A DNA stretch of 64,000 nucleotides from Motilibacter rhizosphaerae (lineage in GTDB: Bacteria > Actinomycetota > Actinomycetes > Motilibacterales > Motilibacteraceae): the NCBI RefSeq assembly GCF_004216915.1, contig NZ_SGXD01000003.1, positions 372,001-436,000 on the forward strand, written 5' to 3'. Every line of letters begins with the position of its first letter. The first letter of the stretch is position 1. Below, one piece after another: positions 24,786 to 33,786 of this stretch. Below the pieces are notes generated by a model. That model was not told where the DNA came from and searched no databases. It saw nothing but the letters and a program-made list of their open reading frames with translations. The position numbers and the translations under genes were made by a program.

Positions 24786-25508
24786 TCAGAACAGCGTCGG
24801 CTCGTCCGCCGGGGCGAGCGGCTCGACGAGCTCGGGGCCGTCGTTGCGGACGCTGTTGACCAGCGTCGAGACCGGGCGGGCCTCCAGCGTGCCGGGGGGC
24901 GCGGCCAGGAGCAGCCCGTGCAGCTCGGCAGGGTCGGAGACGTGCGGGTCGAGCCACCGGGCCCAGCCGTCGGGCTCGACCTGCATCGGCATGCGGTCGT
25001 GGATGTGGCCGAGCTCGTCCTCGGCGGTCGTCGTGATGACCGTGGCCGTCCACAGCAGCGGCGCCTCGGGCCCGCCGGCGGGGTCGCGCCACACCTCGTA
25101 GAGCCCGGCCATGGCGAGGCTGCGCCCGTCGCGCCGGGTGATGAAGAACGGCTGCTTGCCGCCGGCCTCCTGCGCGTACCACTCGTAGTAGCCGTCGGCG
25201 GGGAGCAGGCAGCGCCGGGCGGCGAAGGCCCGGCGGAACGCGGGCTTCTCGGCCACGGACTCGACGCGGGCGTTGATGAGCCGGCTGCCGATCTTCACGT
25301 CCTTCGCCCAGGAGGGGACGAGACCCCAGCGGGCGAGGCGCAGCTGGCGCTCCTGGACCTCGTCGTGGGCGCGCTCGACCACCATGCGCACCGGGTCCGT
25401 CGGCGCGATGTTCCAGCTGGGCGGCAGGTCCGGGTCGACCAGCCGCGCGATGTCGAACTCCTCGACGAGGTCGTCGGGGTTCCGGCTGGCTGCGTAGCGA
25501 CCGCACAC
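24786..25508 (-). CDS. SOS response-associated peptidase (HMCES/YedK)
   Basis: Forms a stable thiazolidine crosslink to abasic sites in single-stranded DNA through its N-terminal cysteine. I chose the GTG at 25508 because the catalytic Cys must be residue 2 (CGRYA); an ATG four codons upstream would bury it. The 240-residue protein has the WNIAPTDPV motif, NARVESVAEKPAF, the DGYYEW active-site region and the late histidine in LGHIHDRMP. No LexA box is visible at the start. It heads the HMCES-hydrolase-sigR-rsrA run. Confidence 0.93.
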   Translation of the reverse strand: MCGRYAASRNPDDLVEEFDIARLVDPDLPPSWNIAPTDPVRMVVERAHDEVQERQLRLARWGLVPSWAKDVKIGSRLINARVESVAEKPAFRRAFAARRCLLPADGYYEWYAQEAGGKQPFFITRRDGRSLAMAGLYEVWRDPAGGPEAPLLWTATVITTTAEDELGHIHDRMPMQVEPDGWARWLDPHVSDPAELHGLLLAAPPGTLEARPVSTLVNSVRNDGPELVEPLAPADEPTLF

Positions 25509-25524
25509 GGGGCCCAGCATGCCA

Positions 25525-25557
25525 CCGCCCGCGGCACCGGGGAGGTGCCGCGGGCGG
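25525..25557 (-). terminator. Terminator hairpin after the MFS transporter
   Basis: Perfect 14-base arms CCGCCCGCGGCACC and GGTGCCGCGGGCGG around GGGGA, 45 bases past the transporter stop and before HMCES. Confidence 0.8.
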
Positions 25558-25602
25558 GAGCGGGACGTGCGCGGACGGGGTCCGCCGTGCAGGGCCGGCG
25601 CG

Positions 25603-27144
25603 TCAGGCGACGGCCATCGCCCCGTCGGTGGGGACGTCCTCCTTGTGCGCGGTGACGAGCAGCGCCGCCGCCACGAGGGCGACGAAGAGCAGCACGCCGC
25701 CCCAGAAGAAGGCCGTGCGGTAGCCGTGCATCGTCGACTCGAGGGCGAGCGCGGCCTGCGCGGGCTTGGTGGTCGCCGCCGCCACGTGGGTGGTGATGTA
25801 GCTCGTCACCGCCGAGGCGAACAGCGTGTTGAGCAGCGCGGTGCCGAGCGAGCCACCGATCTGCTGCGAGGTGTTGAGCACTGCCGAGGCGATGCCGGCG
25901 TCGTGCCCGCCCGCCCCGACCAGCGCCGTGCTCGACGCCGGGATGAAGACGAGCGCCATGCCGACGCTGATGATGACCTCGGAGGGCAGGACGTGCGCCC
26001 AGTACGAGCTCGTCTGCTCCAGCCGGGTCAGCCAGAGCATGCCGAGCACGCCCATGACGAGGCCGGTGAGGAGCAGCGGGCGCGGGCCGACGCGGGGCAG
26101 CAGCTGGGCCGCGACGCCGGCGGTGACGATGATGCCGAGGCTGAAGGGCAGGAACGCGAACCCGGCCTTGAGCGGCGAGTAGCCCAGGTTGAGCTGGAAG
26201 TAGTAGGTGAGGAACAGGAACATCGCGAACAGCCCGGCGCCCACCAGGAGGAAAACGAGGTAGGAGCCGCCCCGGTTCTTGTCGAGGATGATGCGCAGCG
26301 GCAGCATCGGGTTGGCCGCGCGGGACTCCCAGACGAAGAACGCGACGAGCAGGACGACGGCGGCCACGAGGAACGCGATCGTGCTCGCGCCGGTCCAGCC
26401 GACGATGTCGGGCTGGTGCGTCTTGGGGTTGATCGTCGACTTCTGCTTCGCCGCTTCGGTGAAGCCGTAGACGAGGCTGACCAGGCCGAGCGTGGCGAGC
26501 AGCGCGCCCGGGATGTCGTAGCGGGTGTCGCCGTGCGCCTTGCTCTCGTGGACGACGGCCGCAGCGGCGAACGCCGTCGCGACGGCGATCGGGAAGTTCA
26601 CGCCGAGGCACCAGCGCCAGGAGGCGTACTCGGTGAGCACGCCGCCGAGGATGAGGCCGAGCGCCGCGCCGCCGCCGGAGATCGCGCCGAAGACGCCGAA
26701 GGCCTTGGCGCGCTCCTTCGGCTCGGTGAAGGTCACGGTGACCAGCGAGAGCGCCGCCGGCGCCATGATCGCGGCGAACGCGCCCTGGAGCGCGCGGGCC
26801 GCGAACAGCATGGCCTCGCTCTGCGCCACGCCGCCGATGGCGCTGGCCACGGCGAAGCCGATGAGGCCGATGATGAAGGTGCGCTTGCGCCCGTTGTAGT
26901 CGGCGATGCGGCCGCCGAGCAGGAGCAGGCCCCCGAAGGCGAGGGTGTAGGCGGTGACCATCCACTGCCGGTCGGCGGTGGAGATCCCGAGGTCCGCGCT
27001 CGCCTTCGGCAGCGCGATGTTCACGATGGTGGCGTCGAGGACGATCATGAGCTGCGCCACGGCGATGACGCCGAGGGCCAGCCAGCGGCGGGGGTCGGGC
27101 GCCTCCGTCACCTGCCCGCCCTGCTCCAGGCTCGTCGAGGTCAT
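25603..27144 (-). CDS. MFS transporter, DHA2 family
   Basis: Proton-coupled exporter of 513 residues with about 14 membrane helices. It has the LDATIVNIALPKASADL motif in helix 1, motif A as GGRIADYNGRKRTF, and motif C-type GGGAALGLILGGVL in helix 5. A hydrophilic loop (KQKSTINPKTHQPDI) lies mid-protein. The ATG overlaps the stop of the tetR gene (ATGA), so exporter and repressor are co-expressed and the repressor probably senses an exported compound. Substrate is unknown. Confidence 0.93.
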   Translation of the reverse strand: MTSTSLEQGGQVTEAPDPRRWLALGVIAVAQLMIVLDATIVNIALPKASADLGISTADRQWMVTAYTLAFGGLLLLGGRIADYNGRKRTFIIGLIGFAVASAIGGVAQSEAMLFAARALQGAFAAIMAPAALSLVTVTFTEPKERAKAFGVFGAISGGGAALGLILGGVLTEYASWRWCLGVNFPIAVATAFAAAAVVHESKAHGDTRYDIPGALLATLGLVSLVYGFTEAAKQKSTINPKTHQPDIVGWTGASTIAFLVAAVVLLVAFFVWESRAANPMLPLRIILDKNRGGSYLVFLLVGAGLFAMFLFLTYYFQLNLGYSPLKAGFAFLPFSLGIIVTAGVAAQLLPRVGPRPLLLTGLVMGVLGMLWLTRLEQTSSYWAHVLPSEVIISVGMALVFIPASSTALVGAGGHDAGIASAVLNTSQQIGGSLGTALLNTLFASAVTSYITTHVAAATTKPAQAALALESTMHGYRTAFFWGGVLLFVALVAAALLVTAHKEDVPTDGAMAVA

Positions 27145-27746
27145 GCGGACTCCTTCTGCTCGGCCCGGGCTGGCACCGGGCGCTGGCGGGTCAACAGGGG
27201 GATGAGGACGTCGTCGGTGACGTAGGTGAGGAACTCCTCGTCCACGGGCTGGCCGAGGACGGTGACGCGGAAGAACACGAGCGCCGGCGCCACGACGTGG
27301 AACACGTCGGGGTCGGCGTCCGGGGGGACCTCGCCGCGTGCCACCGCGCGCGAGACGAGCGTGCGGGAGAGGTCGCGCTTGGCCTCGAGGATCTGCTCGC
27401 GCACGGCGTCCGCGATCTCGGGCACCCCGGCCAGCGCGCGGAGGACGCCGCTGACGAGCAGCATGTCCTCGCGCATGGTGCCGGTGTCGACCATCCCGAG
27501 CGTGGCGAGGATGTCGCCGCGCAGCGTGCCGGTGTCCGGGACGACCACGCAGGACGGGCCGCGCAGGTGCAGCGCGTCGAGGACGAGGTCGCGCTTGCCC
27601 GCCCAGTGCCGGTAGATCGTCGCCTTGCTCGCGCGCGCCCGGGCCGCGACCGCGTCCATGCTCATGCGGTCGTAGCCGTCCTCCGCGACCACCTCGAGGG
27701 CGGCGCGGCAGATCGCCTCGTGGCGCGGCGAACCGGTCGGCGGCAC
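27141..27746 (-). CDS. TetR-family transcriptional repressor
   Basis: A 201-residue DNA-binding regulator. The N-terminal helix-turn-helix is IRAALEVV-like here as [44 protein letters not shown] (about residues 12-55), with a TetR C-terminal ligand domain. The GTG at 27746 has a strong GAGGAGG ribosome site. It is coupled to the MFS exporter it probably controls. The divergent region upstream holds two inverted repeats (27900-27925) overlapping -10-like sequences on both strands, the likely operator. Confidence 0.92.
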   Translation of the reverse strand: MPPTGSPRHEAICRAALEVVAEDGYDRMSMDAVAARARASKATIYRHWAGKRDLVLDALHLRGPSCVVVPDTGTLRGDILATLGMVDTGTMREDMLLVSGVLRALAGVPEIADAVREQILEAKRDLSRTLVSRAVARGEVPPDADPDVFHVVAPALVFFRVTVLGQPVDEEFLTYVTDDVLIPLLTRQRPVPARAEQKESA

Positions 27747-27899
27747 GGGTCCCCTCCTCGCAGGTCGGTACGGGCTGGCGGTGCGGGCCCGGCGGGCTCG
27801 TCCGCGGTCGGGCGGCTGGGCCGCTCGCGCTCGGGACGGACGGCCGGGAGGCCCTCCGCCCAGCGGTCTGCGCGGCTCGGTCGCCACCGCGAAACGAAA

Positions 27900-27925
27900 C
27901 TGTATCGTACAGCCAGCAGTCTGGC
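27900..27925. promoter_or_regulatory. Putative TetR operator with overlapping divergent -10 elements
   Basis: CTGTATCGTACAG (27900-27912) is a 5-3-5 dyad and GCCAGCAGTCTGGC (27912-27925) a 5-4-5 dyad beside it. TATCGT on the plus strand and TACGAT on the minus strand, both TAnnnT, lie inside the first dyad, so one bound repressor could block both tetR and the DoxX gene. Confidence 0.5.
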
Positions 27926-27983
27926 AGGCGCAGCGTCCGGAGTCCACTGGATATTCCGGCCGCACCCGGGGAAGGGGCACCGC

Positions 27984-28475
27984 ATGCCGCTCGTACGCCG
28001 CCTCGCGCGCCCCATGCTCGCCGCCACCTTCGTCTCCGGCGGTATCGCCCAGCTCAAGGACCCGGAGAGCAAGGCGGAGGCCGCCGAGCCCGTCGCCACC
28101 CCCGTGGCGCGCAAGGTCTCCTGGCTGCCCGAGGACGCGACGCAGCTCGTCCGCATCAACGGCGCCGTGCAGGTCGGCGCGGGGGCGCTGCTGGCCCTCG
28201 GCCGGCTCCCCCGCGTCTCGGCGCTGCTGCTCGCCGGCTCGATCGTGCCGACGACCCTGGCCGGCCACCGCTTCTGGGAGCAGACCGACGCCGCGTCCGC
28301 CGCCCAGCAGCGCACGCAGTTCCTCAAGAACCTCGGCCTGCTCGGGGGCCTGCTCCTCGCGGCGGTCGACACCGGCGGCAACCCCTCGATCGCCTGGCGG
28401 ACCCGCCACGCGGCCACGAGCGCCAAGCGCGTCGCCGCCGCCGCCCCGACCCGCGCGCTCAAGGCCGTCGCCTGA
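27984..28475 (+). CDS. DoxX family membrane protein
   Basis: A 163-residue membrane protein with about four helices. The opening [27 protein letters not shown], the [43 protein letters not shown] core and [17 protein letters not shown] are typical of actinobacterial DoxX-like proteins. In mycobacteria a DoxX protein works with superoxide dismutase and a thiosulfate sulfurtransferase in thiol stress; whether that holds here is unknown. It is divergent from tetR and could be under the same operator. Ribosome site GGGGAAGGGG. Confidence 0.85.
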   Translation: MPLVRRLARPMLAATFVSGGIAQLKDPESKAEAAEPVATPVARKVSWLPEDATQLVRINGAVQVGAGALLALGRLPRVSALLLAGSIVPTTLAGHRFWEQTDAASAAQQRTQFLKNLGLLGGLLLAAVDTGGNPSIAWRTRHAATSAKRVAAAAPTRALKAVA

Positions 28476-28492
28476 GCCGCGCGGACGGGGCC

Positions 28493-28506
28493 TAGGCTCC
28501 GTGCAC
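28493..28506 (+). promoter_or_regulatory. -10 element TAGGCT for a leaderless aroA mRNA
   Basis: TAGGCT (28493-28498) is eight bases before the GTG at 28507; a second in-frame GTG at 28501 lies too close to be the start of this transcript. Confidence 0.45.
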
Positions 28507-29820
28507 GTGACGACCGCCCAGCTCCCCCTCTGGCCCGCGCCGCTGGCGAGCGGCCCGGTCGACGCGGTCGTCCCCGTCCCCGGGTCGAAGTCGGTGACGA
28601 ACCGCGCCCTCGTGCTCGCCGCCCTCGCCGACGGCCCCTCGCTCCTGCGCCGCCCGCTGCGGGCGCGCGACACCCGGCTCATGGCCGCGGCGCTCGGCGC
28701 CCTCGGGGCGGGCGTCGAGGAGCTCGGGGAGGACTGGAGGGTCACGCCCGGGACCCTGCCACCCTCCACCGACAGTGCCGCTCCCGGAGCGGCCAGGCCG
28801 GCGCTCGACGTCGACTGCGGCCTGGCCGGCACCGTCATGCGCTTCGTCCCGCCGCTCGCGGGGCTGCTCGACGCCGACGTCCGCTTCGACGGCGACCCCC
28901 ACGCGCGCGTCCGGCCGATGGCGACCGTGGTCGGTGCGCTGCGCGGCCTCGGGGTCGCGGTCGACGACGACGGCCGCGGCACCCTGCCGTTCACGGTCCA
29001 CGGCACCGGAGCGGTGCGCGGCGGCGACCTCGTCATCGACGCGAGCGCCTCGAGCCAGTTCGTCAGCGGCCTGCTCCTGGCCGGCGCCCGCTTCGGCGAG
29101 GGCCTCGCGCTGCGGCACGAGGGACCTCCGGTCCCCTCGCAGCCGCACATCGACATGAGCGTCGAGATGCTGCGCGCTGCGGGGGTCGTCGTCGACGACT
29201 CGGCTCCTGGCGCCTGGCGCGTCGAGCCCGGTCGCCTGCGCGCGCGGGACCTCGACGTCGAGCCCGACCTGTCCAACGCGGCCCCCTTCCTCGCCGCCGC
29301 CCTCGTCACCGGGGGCCGGGTGCGCGTCCCGGGCTGGCCGCGCCGCACGACGCAGCCCGGCGACGCCCTGCGCTGGCTGCTCGGCGCGATGGGCGCGGCG
29401 GTCACGCTCGACGACGAGGGCCTCGAGCTGCGGGGCACCGGCGAGCTGCGCGGCATCGACGCCGACCTCCACGACGTCGGCGAGCTCACGCCCGTGCTCG
29501 TCGCCGTGGCCGCGCTCGCCTCCACCCCCTCCACCTTCCGCGGCATCGCCCACCTGCGCGGGCACGAGACCGACCGCCTGGCCGCCCTGGCCCGCGAGCT
29601 CGACGGACTGGGCGGCGACGTCACCGAGACCCCGGACGGGCTCGAGGTCCGCCCGCGCCCGCTCCACGGCGGGGTCTTCCGCAGCTACGCCGACCACCGC
29701 ATGGCGACCGCGGGCGCCGTGCTCGGCCTCGTCGTGCCGGGCGTCGAGGTCGAGGACATCGAGACCACGAGCAAGACGCTCCCGGGCTTCGCGGGCATGT
29801 GGGCCCGCGCCCTGGGCTAG
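28507..29820 (+). CDS. aroA: 3-phosphoshikimate 1-carboxyvinyltransferase (EPSP synthase)
   Basis: Sixth step of the shikimate pathway: joins phosphoenolpyruvate to shikimate 3-phosphate. The 437-residue protein has the [19 protein letters not shown] substrate-binding segment (about residues 23-41), [16 protein letters not shown] in place of the usual GNAGTAMRPL motif, [13 protein letters not shown], and the C-terminal ETDRLAALA and [16 protein letters not shown] motifs. The variant glycine motif (GLAGTVMRF) is the form common in actinobacterial AroA. rsgA follows after 10 bases, and hisN lies beyond. Confidence 0.96.
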   Translation: MTTAQLPLWPAPLASGPVDAVVPVPGSKSVTNRALVLAALADGPSLLRRPLRARDTRLMAAALGALGAGVEELGEDWRVTPGTLPPSTDSAAPGAARPALDVDCGLAGTVMRFVPPLAGLLDADVRFDGDPHARVRPMATVVGALRGLGVAVDDDGRGTLPFTVHGTGAVRGGDLVIDASASSQFVSGLLLAGARFGEGLALRHEGPPVPSQPHIDMSVEMLRAAGVVVDDSAPGAWRVEPGRLRARDLDVEPDLSNAAPFLAAALVTGGRVRVPGWPRRTTQPGDALRWLLGAMGAAVTLDDEGLELRGTGELRGIDADLHDVGELTPVLVAVAALASTPSTFRGIAHLRGHETDRLAALARELDGLGGDVTETPDGLEVRPRPLHGGVFRSYADHRMATAGAVLGLVVPGVEVEDIETTSKTLPGFAGMWARALG

Positions 29821-29830
29821 AGCGGGCGAC

Positions 29831-30817
29831 GTGGCCGGGAGGGGGCGCGAGCTCGACGAGGACGACGTCCGCGTACGCCCGGGCCGCGGCAAGTCGCGCC
29901 CGCGCACGAAGGACCGGCCGGCGCACGAGGCGGCGGCCGCCGGGTTCGTGACCGCCGTCGACCGCGGCCGCTACACCTGCCGGCTGCCCGACGCCTCGGT
30001 CGTCACCGCCATGCGCGCCCGCGAGCTCGGGCGCAAGGGCGTGGCCGTCGGGGACGACGTCGCGCTCGTGGGCGACCTCGCCGGCGGGCCGGACGCGCTC
30101 GCGCGGATCGTCCGCGTCGAGCCGCGGCGCACCGTCCTGCGCCGCACGGCCGACGACACCGACCCGGTGGAGCGCGTCCTCGTCGCCAACGCCGACCAGC
30201 TCGTCGTCGTCACGTCGACCACCTCCCCCGAGCCCCGCCCGCGGCTGCTCGACCGGTGCCTGGTCGCGGCGTACGACGCGGGGCTCGTCCCGCTGCTCTG
30301 CATCACCAAGGTCGACCTCGAGCCGCCGGACGCCCTGCTGGCGGCGTACGGCGCGCTCGAGGTGCCGTGGGTGGCCGTGCGCCGCAGCGAGGGCGTCGAG
30401 GAGCTCCGCGCGCGCCTCCAGGGGCGAGCGAGCGTCCTCGTCGGGCACTCGGGCGTCGGCAAGTCCACGCTCGTCAACGCGCTGACCGGCGCCGTGCGCA
30501 CGACGGGGTCGGTCAACGACGTGACGGGCCGCGGGCGGCACACCTCCACCTCCGCGGTCGCGCTGGAGCTGCCCGGCGGCGAGGGGTGGGTCATCGACAC
30601 TCCCGGCGTCCGCAGCTTCGGGCTCGCGCACGTCGACCCGACGCGGGTGGTGGCGGCCTTCCCGGACCTCGCGGGCGGGCTGGAGGAGTGCCCGCGCGGC
30701 TGCACCCACGACGAGCCCGAGTGCGCGCTCGACGCCTGGGTCGCGACGGGCGCGAGCTCCCCCGCCCGGCTCGAGTCGCTGCGCCGCCTGCTCCGCAGCC
30801 GCACCGAGGCGGTCTAG
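29831..30817 (+). CDS. rsgA: Ribosome small-subunit biogenesis GTPase
   Basis: Circularly permuted GTPase that checks maturation of the 30S decoding centre. The 328-residue protein has an N-terminal OB fold (AAGFVTAVDRGRYTCRL), then the permuted G motifs: G4 as ITKVDL, G1 as VGHSGVGKSTLVNAL (about residues 207-221), G3 as DTPGVRSFGL, and a C-terminal zinc knuckle CPRGCTHDEPEC. An extended basic N-terminus precedes the OB fold. It follows aroA closely and overlaps the convergent phosphatase by four bases. Confidence 0.95.
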   Translation: MAGRGRELDEDDVRVRPGRGKSRPRTKDRPAHEAAAAGFVTAVDRGRYTCRLPDASVVTAMRARELGRKGVAVGDDVALVGDLAGGPDALARIVRVEPRRTVLRRTADDTDPVERVLVANADQLVVVTSTTSPEPRPRLLDRCLVAAYDAGLVPLLCITKVDLEPPDALLAAYGALEVPWVAVRRSEGVEELRARLQGRASVLVGHSGVGKSTLVNALTGAVRTTGSVNDVTGRGRHTSTSAVALELPGGEGWVIDTPGVRSFGLAHVDPTRVVAAFPDLAGGLEECPRGCTHDEPECALDAWVATGASSPARLESLRRLLRSRTEAV

Positions 30818-32304
30818 CCAGCCGCGAGGTCGACCTCGAACCAGATCCGCTTGCCGAGCGGCAGCGGGTCGACGCCCCAGCGCGAGGCGAGCAGCTCGAC
30901 GAGGCGCAGCCCGCGCCCGCCCTCGGCCATCGGCTCCTGGTGGCGCGGAGCGGGGAGCCGGGGGCTCTCGTCCGTGACGGAGACCCGCAGCACGTCGCGC
31001 CGGCCCTGCAGCTGCAGGCGCAGCGCGGACTGCGCGTGCAGCACCGCGTTGGTGACGAGCTCGTCGGTCAGCAGCACCACGGCGTCCACGGCCTCGAACG
31101 CCCCCGGGCCGCCGGCGTCGTCCGAGCCGCCGTGCCCCCAGTCGGCGAGGGCCGCGAGCACCCGGGCGCGGGCCACGCGCGCGGCGTGGACGCTCGGCGG
31201 CAGCTCGACGTCGAGCGAGCGGGTGCCGTCCTCCGACGTGGGCGACTGCGACCGGGCCCGCATGGCGACGAGGGCGACGTCGTCCGCGGCTCCGGGAGCC
31301 GCCACAGCCGCCACCGCGGTGGCGACGGCCTCCGCCCCGCCCCCCGCGGCTCCCGCGGCGGCCGCGCGCACGCGGGCGAGCCCGTCGTCGACCCCCGCCC
31401 CCAGCACGCCGTCGGTGAGCAGCACGACGGTCGCGTCGACGGCGAGCCCGGAGACGTGGTCGACGGAGAACCCCTGGCGCATCGTGCCCGCGCCCAGCGG
31501 GACGCCCGGGTCCAGGTCGAGGTACGCGCCGGTGCCGTCCGCCTCCAGCACCAGCGGCGGCACGTGGCCGGCGGTCGCGGCGCTCAGCCGCCGGGACTCC
31601 GGGTCGTAGCGGACGTACGCGCAGGTCGTGAAGGCCGCCTCGTCGAAGGTGCGGACGAAGGCGTCGAGCAGCCGGAGCACCTCGGCGGGCGGGTGCCCCT
31701 CCAGCGCGTACGCCCGCAGCGCCGCGCGCACCTGCCCCATCCGCGCGGCCGCGCCCACCCCACGGCCCATCGTGTCGCCGACGGCGAGCCCGAGCCGGCC
31801 GTCGGGGAGCTCGAACGCGTCGTACCAGTCCCCGCCACCGCCCGCGCTGCCCGCGGCGTAGTGCGCGGCGAGCTCGATGGAGGGCAGCCGCGGCAGGGCC
31901 TCGGGCAGCAGGGCGCGCTGCACGAGCGCGCTCGCGGAGGCCACGGCGAGCGCCGGCTCGAGCAGGGCCGCGAGCGCCGTCAGCAGCTCGGGCTCGTCCG
32001 GGCCACCGGCCAGGGCGAGCGCGCCCCCGCCCGGCAGCCCGGCGACGCGCCACCGGCGACCGTCGGCGTCGCTCCAGTCCTCGACCTCGCCGAAGGGGAC
32101 GCGCGCCGCGGGCCGCTCGGGCGCGGCCCCCTCCCAGGACACGGCGTCGACGGTGCCCGCGGACCCGGGCCACACGACGGCCGCGTCCGCACCGGCGGCG
32201 CGCGCGACGACCTCCAGCGCGGCGGCGGCGGACGCCGTGCGCTGCAGCCCCGTGGCCGCGGCGGCGAGGGCCGCGAGCCGGGTCTCGCTGGTCACGCCGG
32301 ACAT
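30814..32304 (-). CDS. SpoIIE-type PP2C phosphatase fused to an RsbW-like kinase domain
   Basis: A cytosolic partner-switching protein of 496 residues: an N-terminal GAF-like sensor (about 10-120), a SpoIIE/RsbU-type PP2C phosphatase (about 135-340, with GGGGDWYDAFELPDGRLGLAVGDTMGRG and VLLTDGVL), then a HATPase_c anti-sigma kinase domain (VVLLTDELVTNAVLHA, GGRGLRLVELLASRWG). Fused phosphatase and kinase activities would act oppositely on an anti-anti-sigma factor; none is encoded nearby. The start may be the ATG at 32304 or a GTG at 32295, which lies seven bases after a CAGGAT hexamer. Confidence 0.88.
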   Translation of the reverse strand: MSGVTSETRLAALAAAATGLQRTASAAAALEVVARAAGADAAVVWPGSAGTVDAVSWEGAAPERPAARVPFGEVEDWSDADGRRWRVAGLPGGGALALAGGPDEPELLTALAALLEPALAVASASALVQRALLPEALPRLPSIELAAHYAAGSAGGGGDWYDAFELPDGRLGLAVGDTMGRGVGAAARMGQVRAALRAYALEGHPPAEVLRLLDAFVRTFDEAAFTTCAYVRYDPESRRLSAATAGHVPPLVLEADGTGAYLDLDPGVPLGAGTMRQGFSVDHVSGLAVDATVVLLTDGVLGAGVDDGLARVRAAAAGAAGGGAEAVATAVAAVAAPGAADDVALVAMRARSQSPTSEDGTRSLDVELPPSVHAARVARARVLAALADWGHGGSDDAGGPGAFEAVDAVVLLTDELVTNAVLHAQSALRLQLQGRRDVLRVSVTDESPRLPAPRHQEPMAEGGRGLRLVELLASRWGVDPLPLGKRIWFEVDLAAG

Positions 32305-32308
32305 CCTG
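32296..32308 (-). promoter_or_regulatory. CAGGAT hexamer near the phosphatase start
   Basis: CAGGAT on the minus strand (32308 to 32303) overlaps the ATG at 32304 and is seven bases from the GTG at 32295, favouring the latter as a leaderless start. Confidence 0.3.
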
Positions 32309-32342
32309 CCCCCTGCACGGCCCTCGGCGTCCAGCGGGGCGC

Positions 32343-32354
32343 TAGCGTCAGCCG
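32343..32354 (+). promoter_or_regulatory. -10 element TAGCGT for a leaderless hisN mRNA
   Basis: TAGCGT (32343-32348) is six bases before the hisN GTG at 32355, with no ribosome site. Confidence 0.45.
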
Positions 32355-33161
32355 GTGCCCTCCCCCCACCTCGACGACAGCGACGACCGCGACGACCGCG
32401 TGGACGACCTCGCCCTGGCCCACGCCGTCGCGGACGCCTGCGACGCCATCACGCTGGCGCGCTTCCGGGCGCTCGACCTCCAGGTGAGCGCGAAGCCCGA
32501 CGCGACCCCCGTCTCGGACGCGGACACCGCCGCGGAGCGCGCCGCGCGCGAGCTGCTCGCCCGGGAGCGGCCCGGCGACGCGGTCCACGGCGAGGAGTAC
32601 GCCGACACCGGCAGCGGGCCGCGCCGCTGGGTGCTCGACCCCATCGACGGGACCAAGAACTACGTGCGGGGCGTGCCGGTCTGGGCGACGCTCGTCGCGC
32701 TCGCCCTCGACGGCGAGGTCGTCGTGTCGGTGGTCTCGGCGCCCGCGCTCGGCCGCCGCTGGTGGGCGGCGCGAGGCACCGGCGCGTACGCCGGCACGGG
32801 TCCTGCGGACGGCACGCGCCTCGCGGTCTCGCAGGTGGCGCGGCTCGCGGACGCGTCGGTGTCGTACTCCGACCTCGTCGGCTGGGGCGAGCGGCGCGGG
32901 GCGTGGCTCGGCGTGCTGGACGGGGCGTGGCGCACCCGGGCCTACGGCGACTTCTGGTCCTACGCCCTGCTCGCCGAGGGCGTCGTCGACGCTGCGGCCG
33001 AGCCCGACGTCGCGCTCCACGACCTGGCGGCGCTCGACCTGCTCGTGCGGGAGGCCGGCGGCCGCTTCACCGACCTCACCGGACGTCCCGGCCCCGGCCA
33101 CGGCAGCGCGCTCGCGAGCAACGGGCTGCTCCACGACGCGCTGCTCGCCCGGCTGGCCTGA
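32355..33161 (+). CDS. hisN: Histidinol-phosphatase, inositol-monophosphatase family
   Basis: Removes phosphate from histidinol phosphate (histidine synthesis) or a related sugar phosphate. The 268-residue protein has the metal-binding motifs of the IMPase family: EEYADTG (about 79), VLDPIDGTKNYVRG (about 96-109) and a late AEPDVALHDLAALDLLVREAGG. Actinobacterial members next to aroA-rsgA are usually HisN; inositol or fructose phosphatase activity cannot be excluded. It is cut off from rsgA by the convergent phosphatase gene and has its own leaderless start. Confidence 0.86.
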   Translation: MPSPHLDDSDDRDDRVDDLALAHAVADACDAITLARFRALDLQVSAKPDATPVSDADTAAERAARELLARERPGDAVHGEEYADTGSGPRRWVLDPIDGTKNYVRGVPVWATLVALALDGEVVVSVVSAPALGRRWWAARGTGAYAGTGPADGTRLAVSQVARLADASVSYSDLVGWGERRGAWLGVLDGAWRTRAYGDFWSYALLAEGVVDAAAEPDVALHDLAALDLLVREAGGRFTDLTGRPGPGHGSALASNGLLHDALLARLA

Positions 33162-33162
33162 G

Positions 33163-33786
33163 CTAGAGCAGGCCCGCGCGCGACGGCGGCCAGAAGCGCA
33201 GCACCGCGCGGCCGACGACGTTGCCCTCGGGCACAGGGCCGACCGAGCGCGAGTCGCGCGAGTCGCTGCGGTGGTCGCCCATCACCCACATCTGCCCGGC
33301 GGGCACGACGACGGGGCCGAACCGGCGGTGGTCGTCCTCGTAGACGTACGGCTCGGCCAGGCCGCGCCCGTCGACCGTCACCCGGCCCTGCACGTCGCAG
33401 CAGGCGACGGTGTCGCCCGGCAGCCCGACGACCCGCTTCACGACGTCGCGCTCGCCCAGCGCGGCGTACGCGGTGCCGGTCGTCCGGAAGACGACCACCT
33501 CGCCGCGGCGCACGCCCGAGACCCGCCGGGTGACCTTCTCGACGAGCACCCGGTCGTTGCCGGAGCAGCCGGCGCAGCCGTGCAGCGTGCGCTCCATCGA
33601 CTCGGACGGGATGGAGAACGCCTGCACGAGCCACGTGCGGGAGCCGGCGGCGGCCGCCACGCCGAGCACGGCGACGACGGCGCCGCGGAGGAGGAGCGAG
33701 CGGTCCGGGGAGGCGGCGGGCATCCGACGGTGCCGCCCCGCGTAGTCGGCGCGCGGGGTGCGGCGGTGACGGCCGCCTCCGCTCAC
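33163..33786 (-). CDS. lepB: Signal peptidase I
   Basis: Membrane-anchored serine protease that cuts Sec signal peptides. The 207-residue protein has a basic N-terminus, one membrane helix ([17 protein letters not shown], about 31-47), the nucleophile S63 in [11 protein letters not shown] and the general-base K117 in [13 protein letters not shown], followed by [13 protein letters not shown] box E. The GTG at 33786 overlaps the ppgK stop (GTGA). A shorter start at the ATG 33723 would also keep the membrane helix. The coupling with a sugar kinase is unusual for lepB. Confidence 0.92.
   Translation of the reverse strand: MSGGGRHRRTPRADYAGRHRRMPAASPDRSLLLRGAVVAVLGVAAAAGSRTWLVQAFSIPSESMERTLHGCAGCSGNDRVLVEKVTRRVSGVRRGEVVVFRTTGTAYAALGERDVVKRVVGLPGDTVACCDVQGRVTVDGRGLAEPYVYEDDHRRFGPVVVPAGQMWVMGDHRSDSRDSRSVGPVPEGNVVGRAVLRFWPPSRAGLL

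Noticed and set aside
25509-25520. ATG start for the HMCES protein at 25520
   Set aside because: It would leave four residues before the catalytic cysteine, which must be exposed as the N-terminus.
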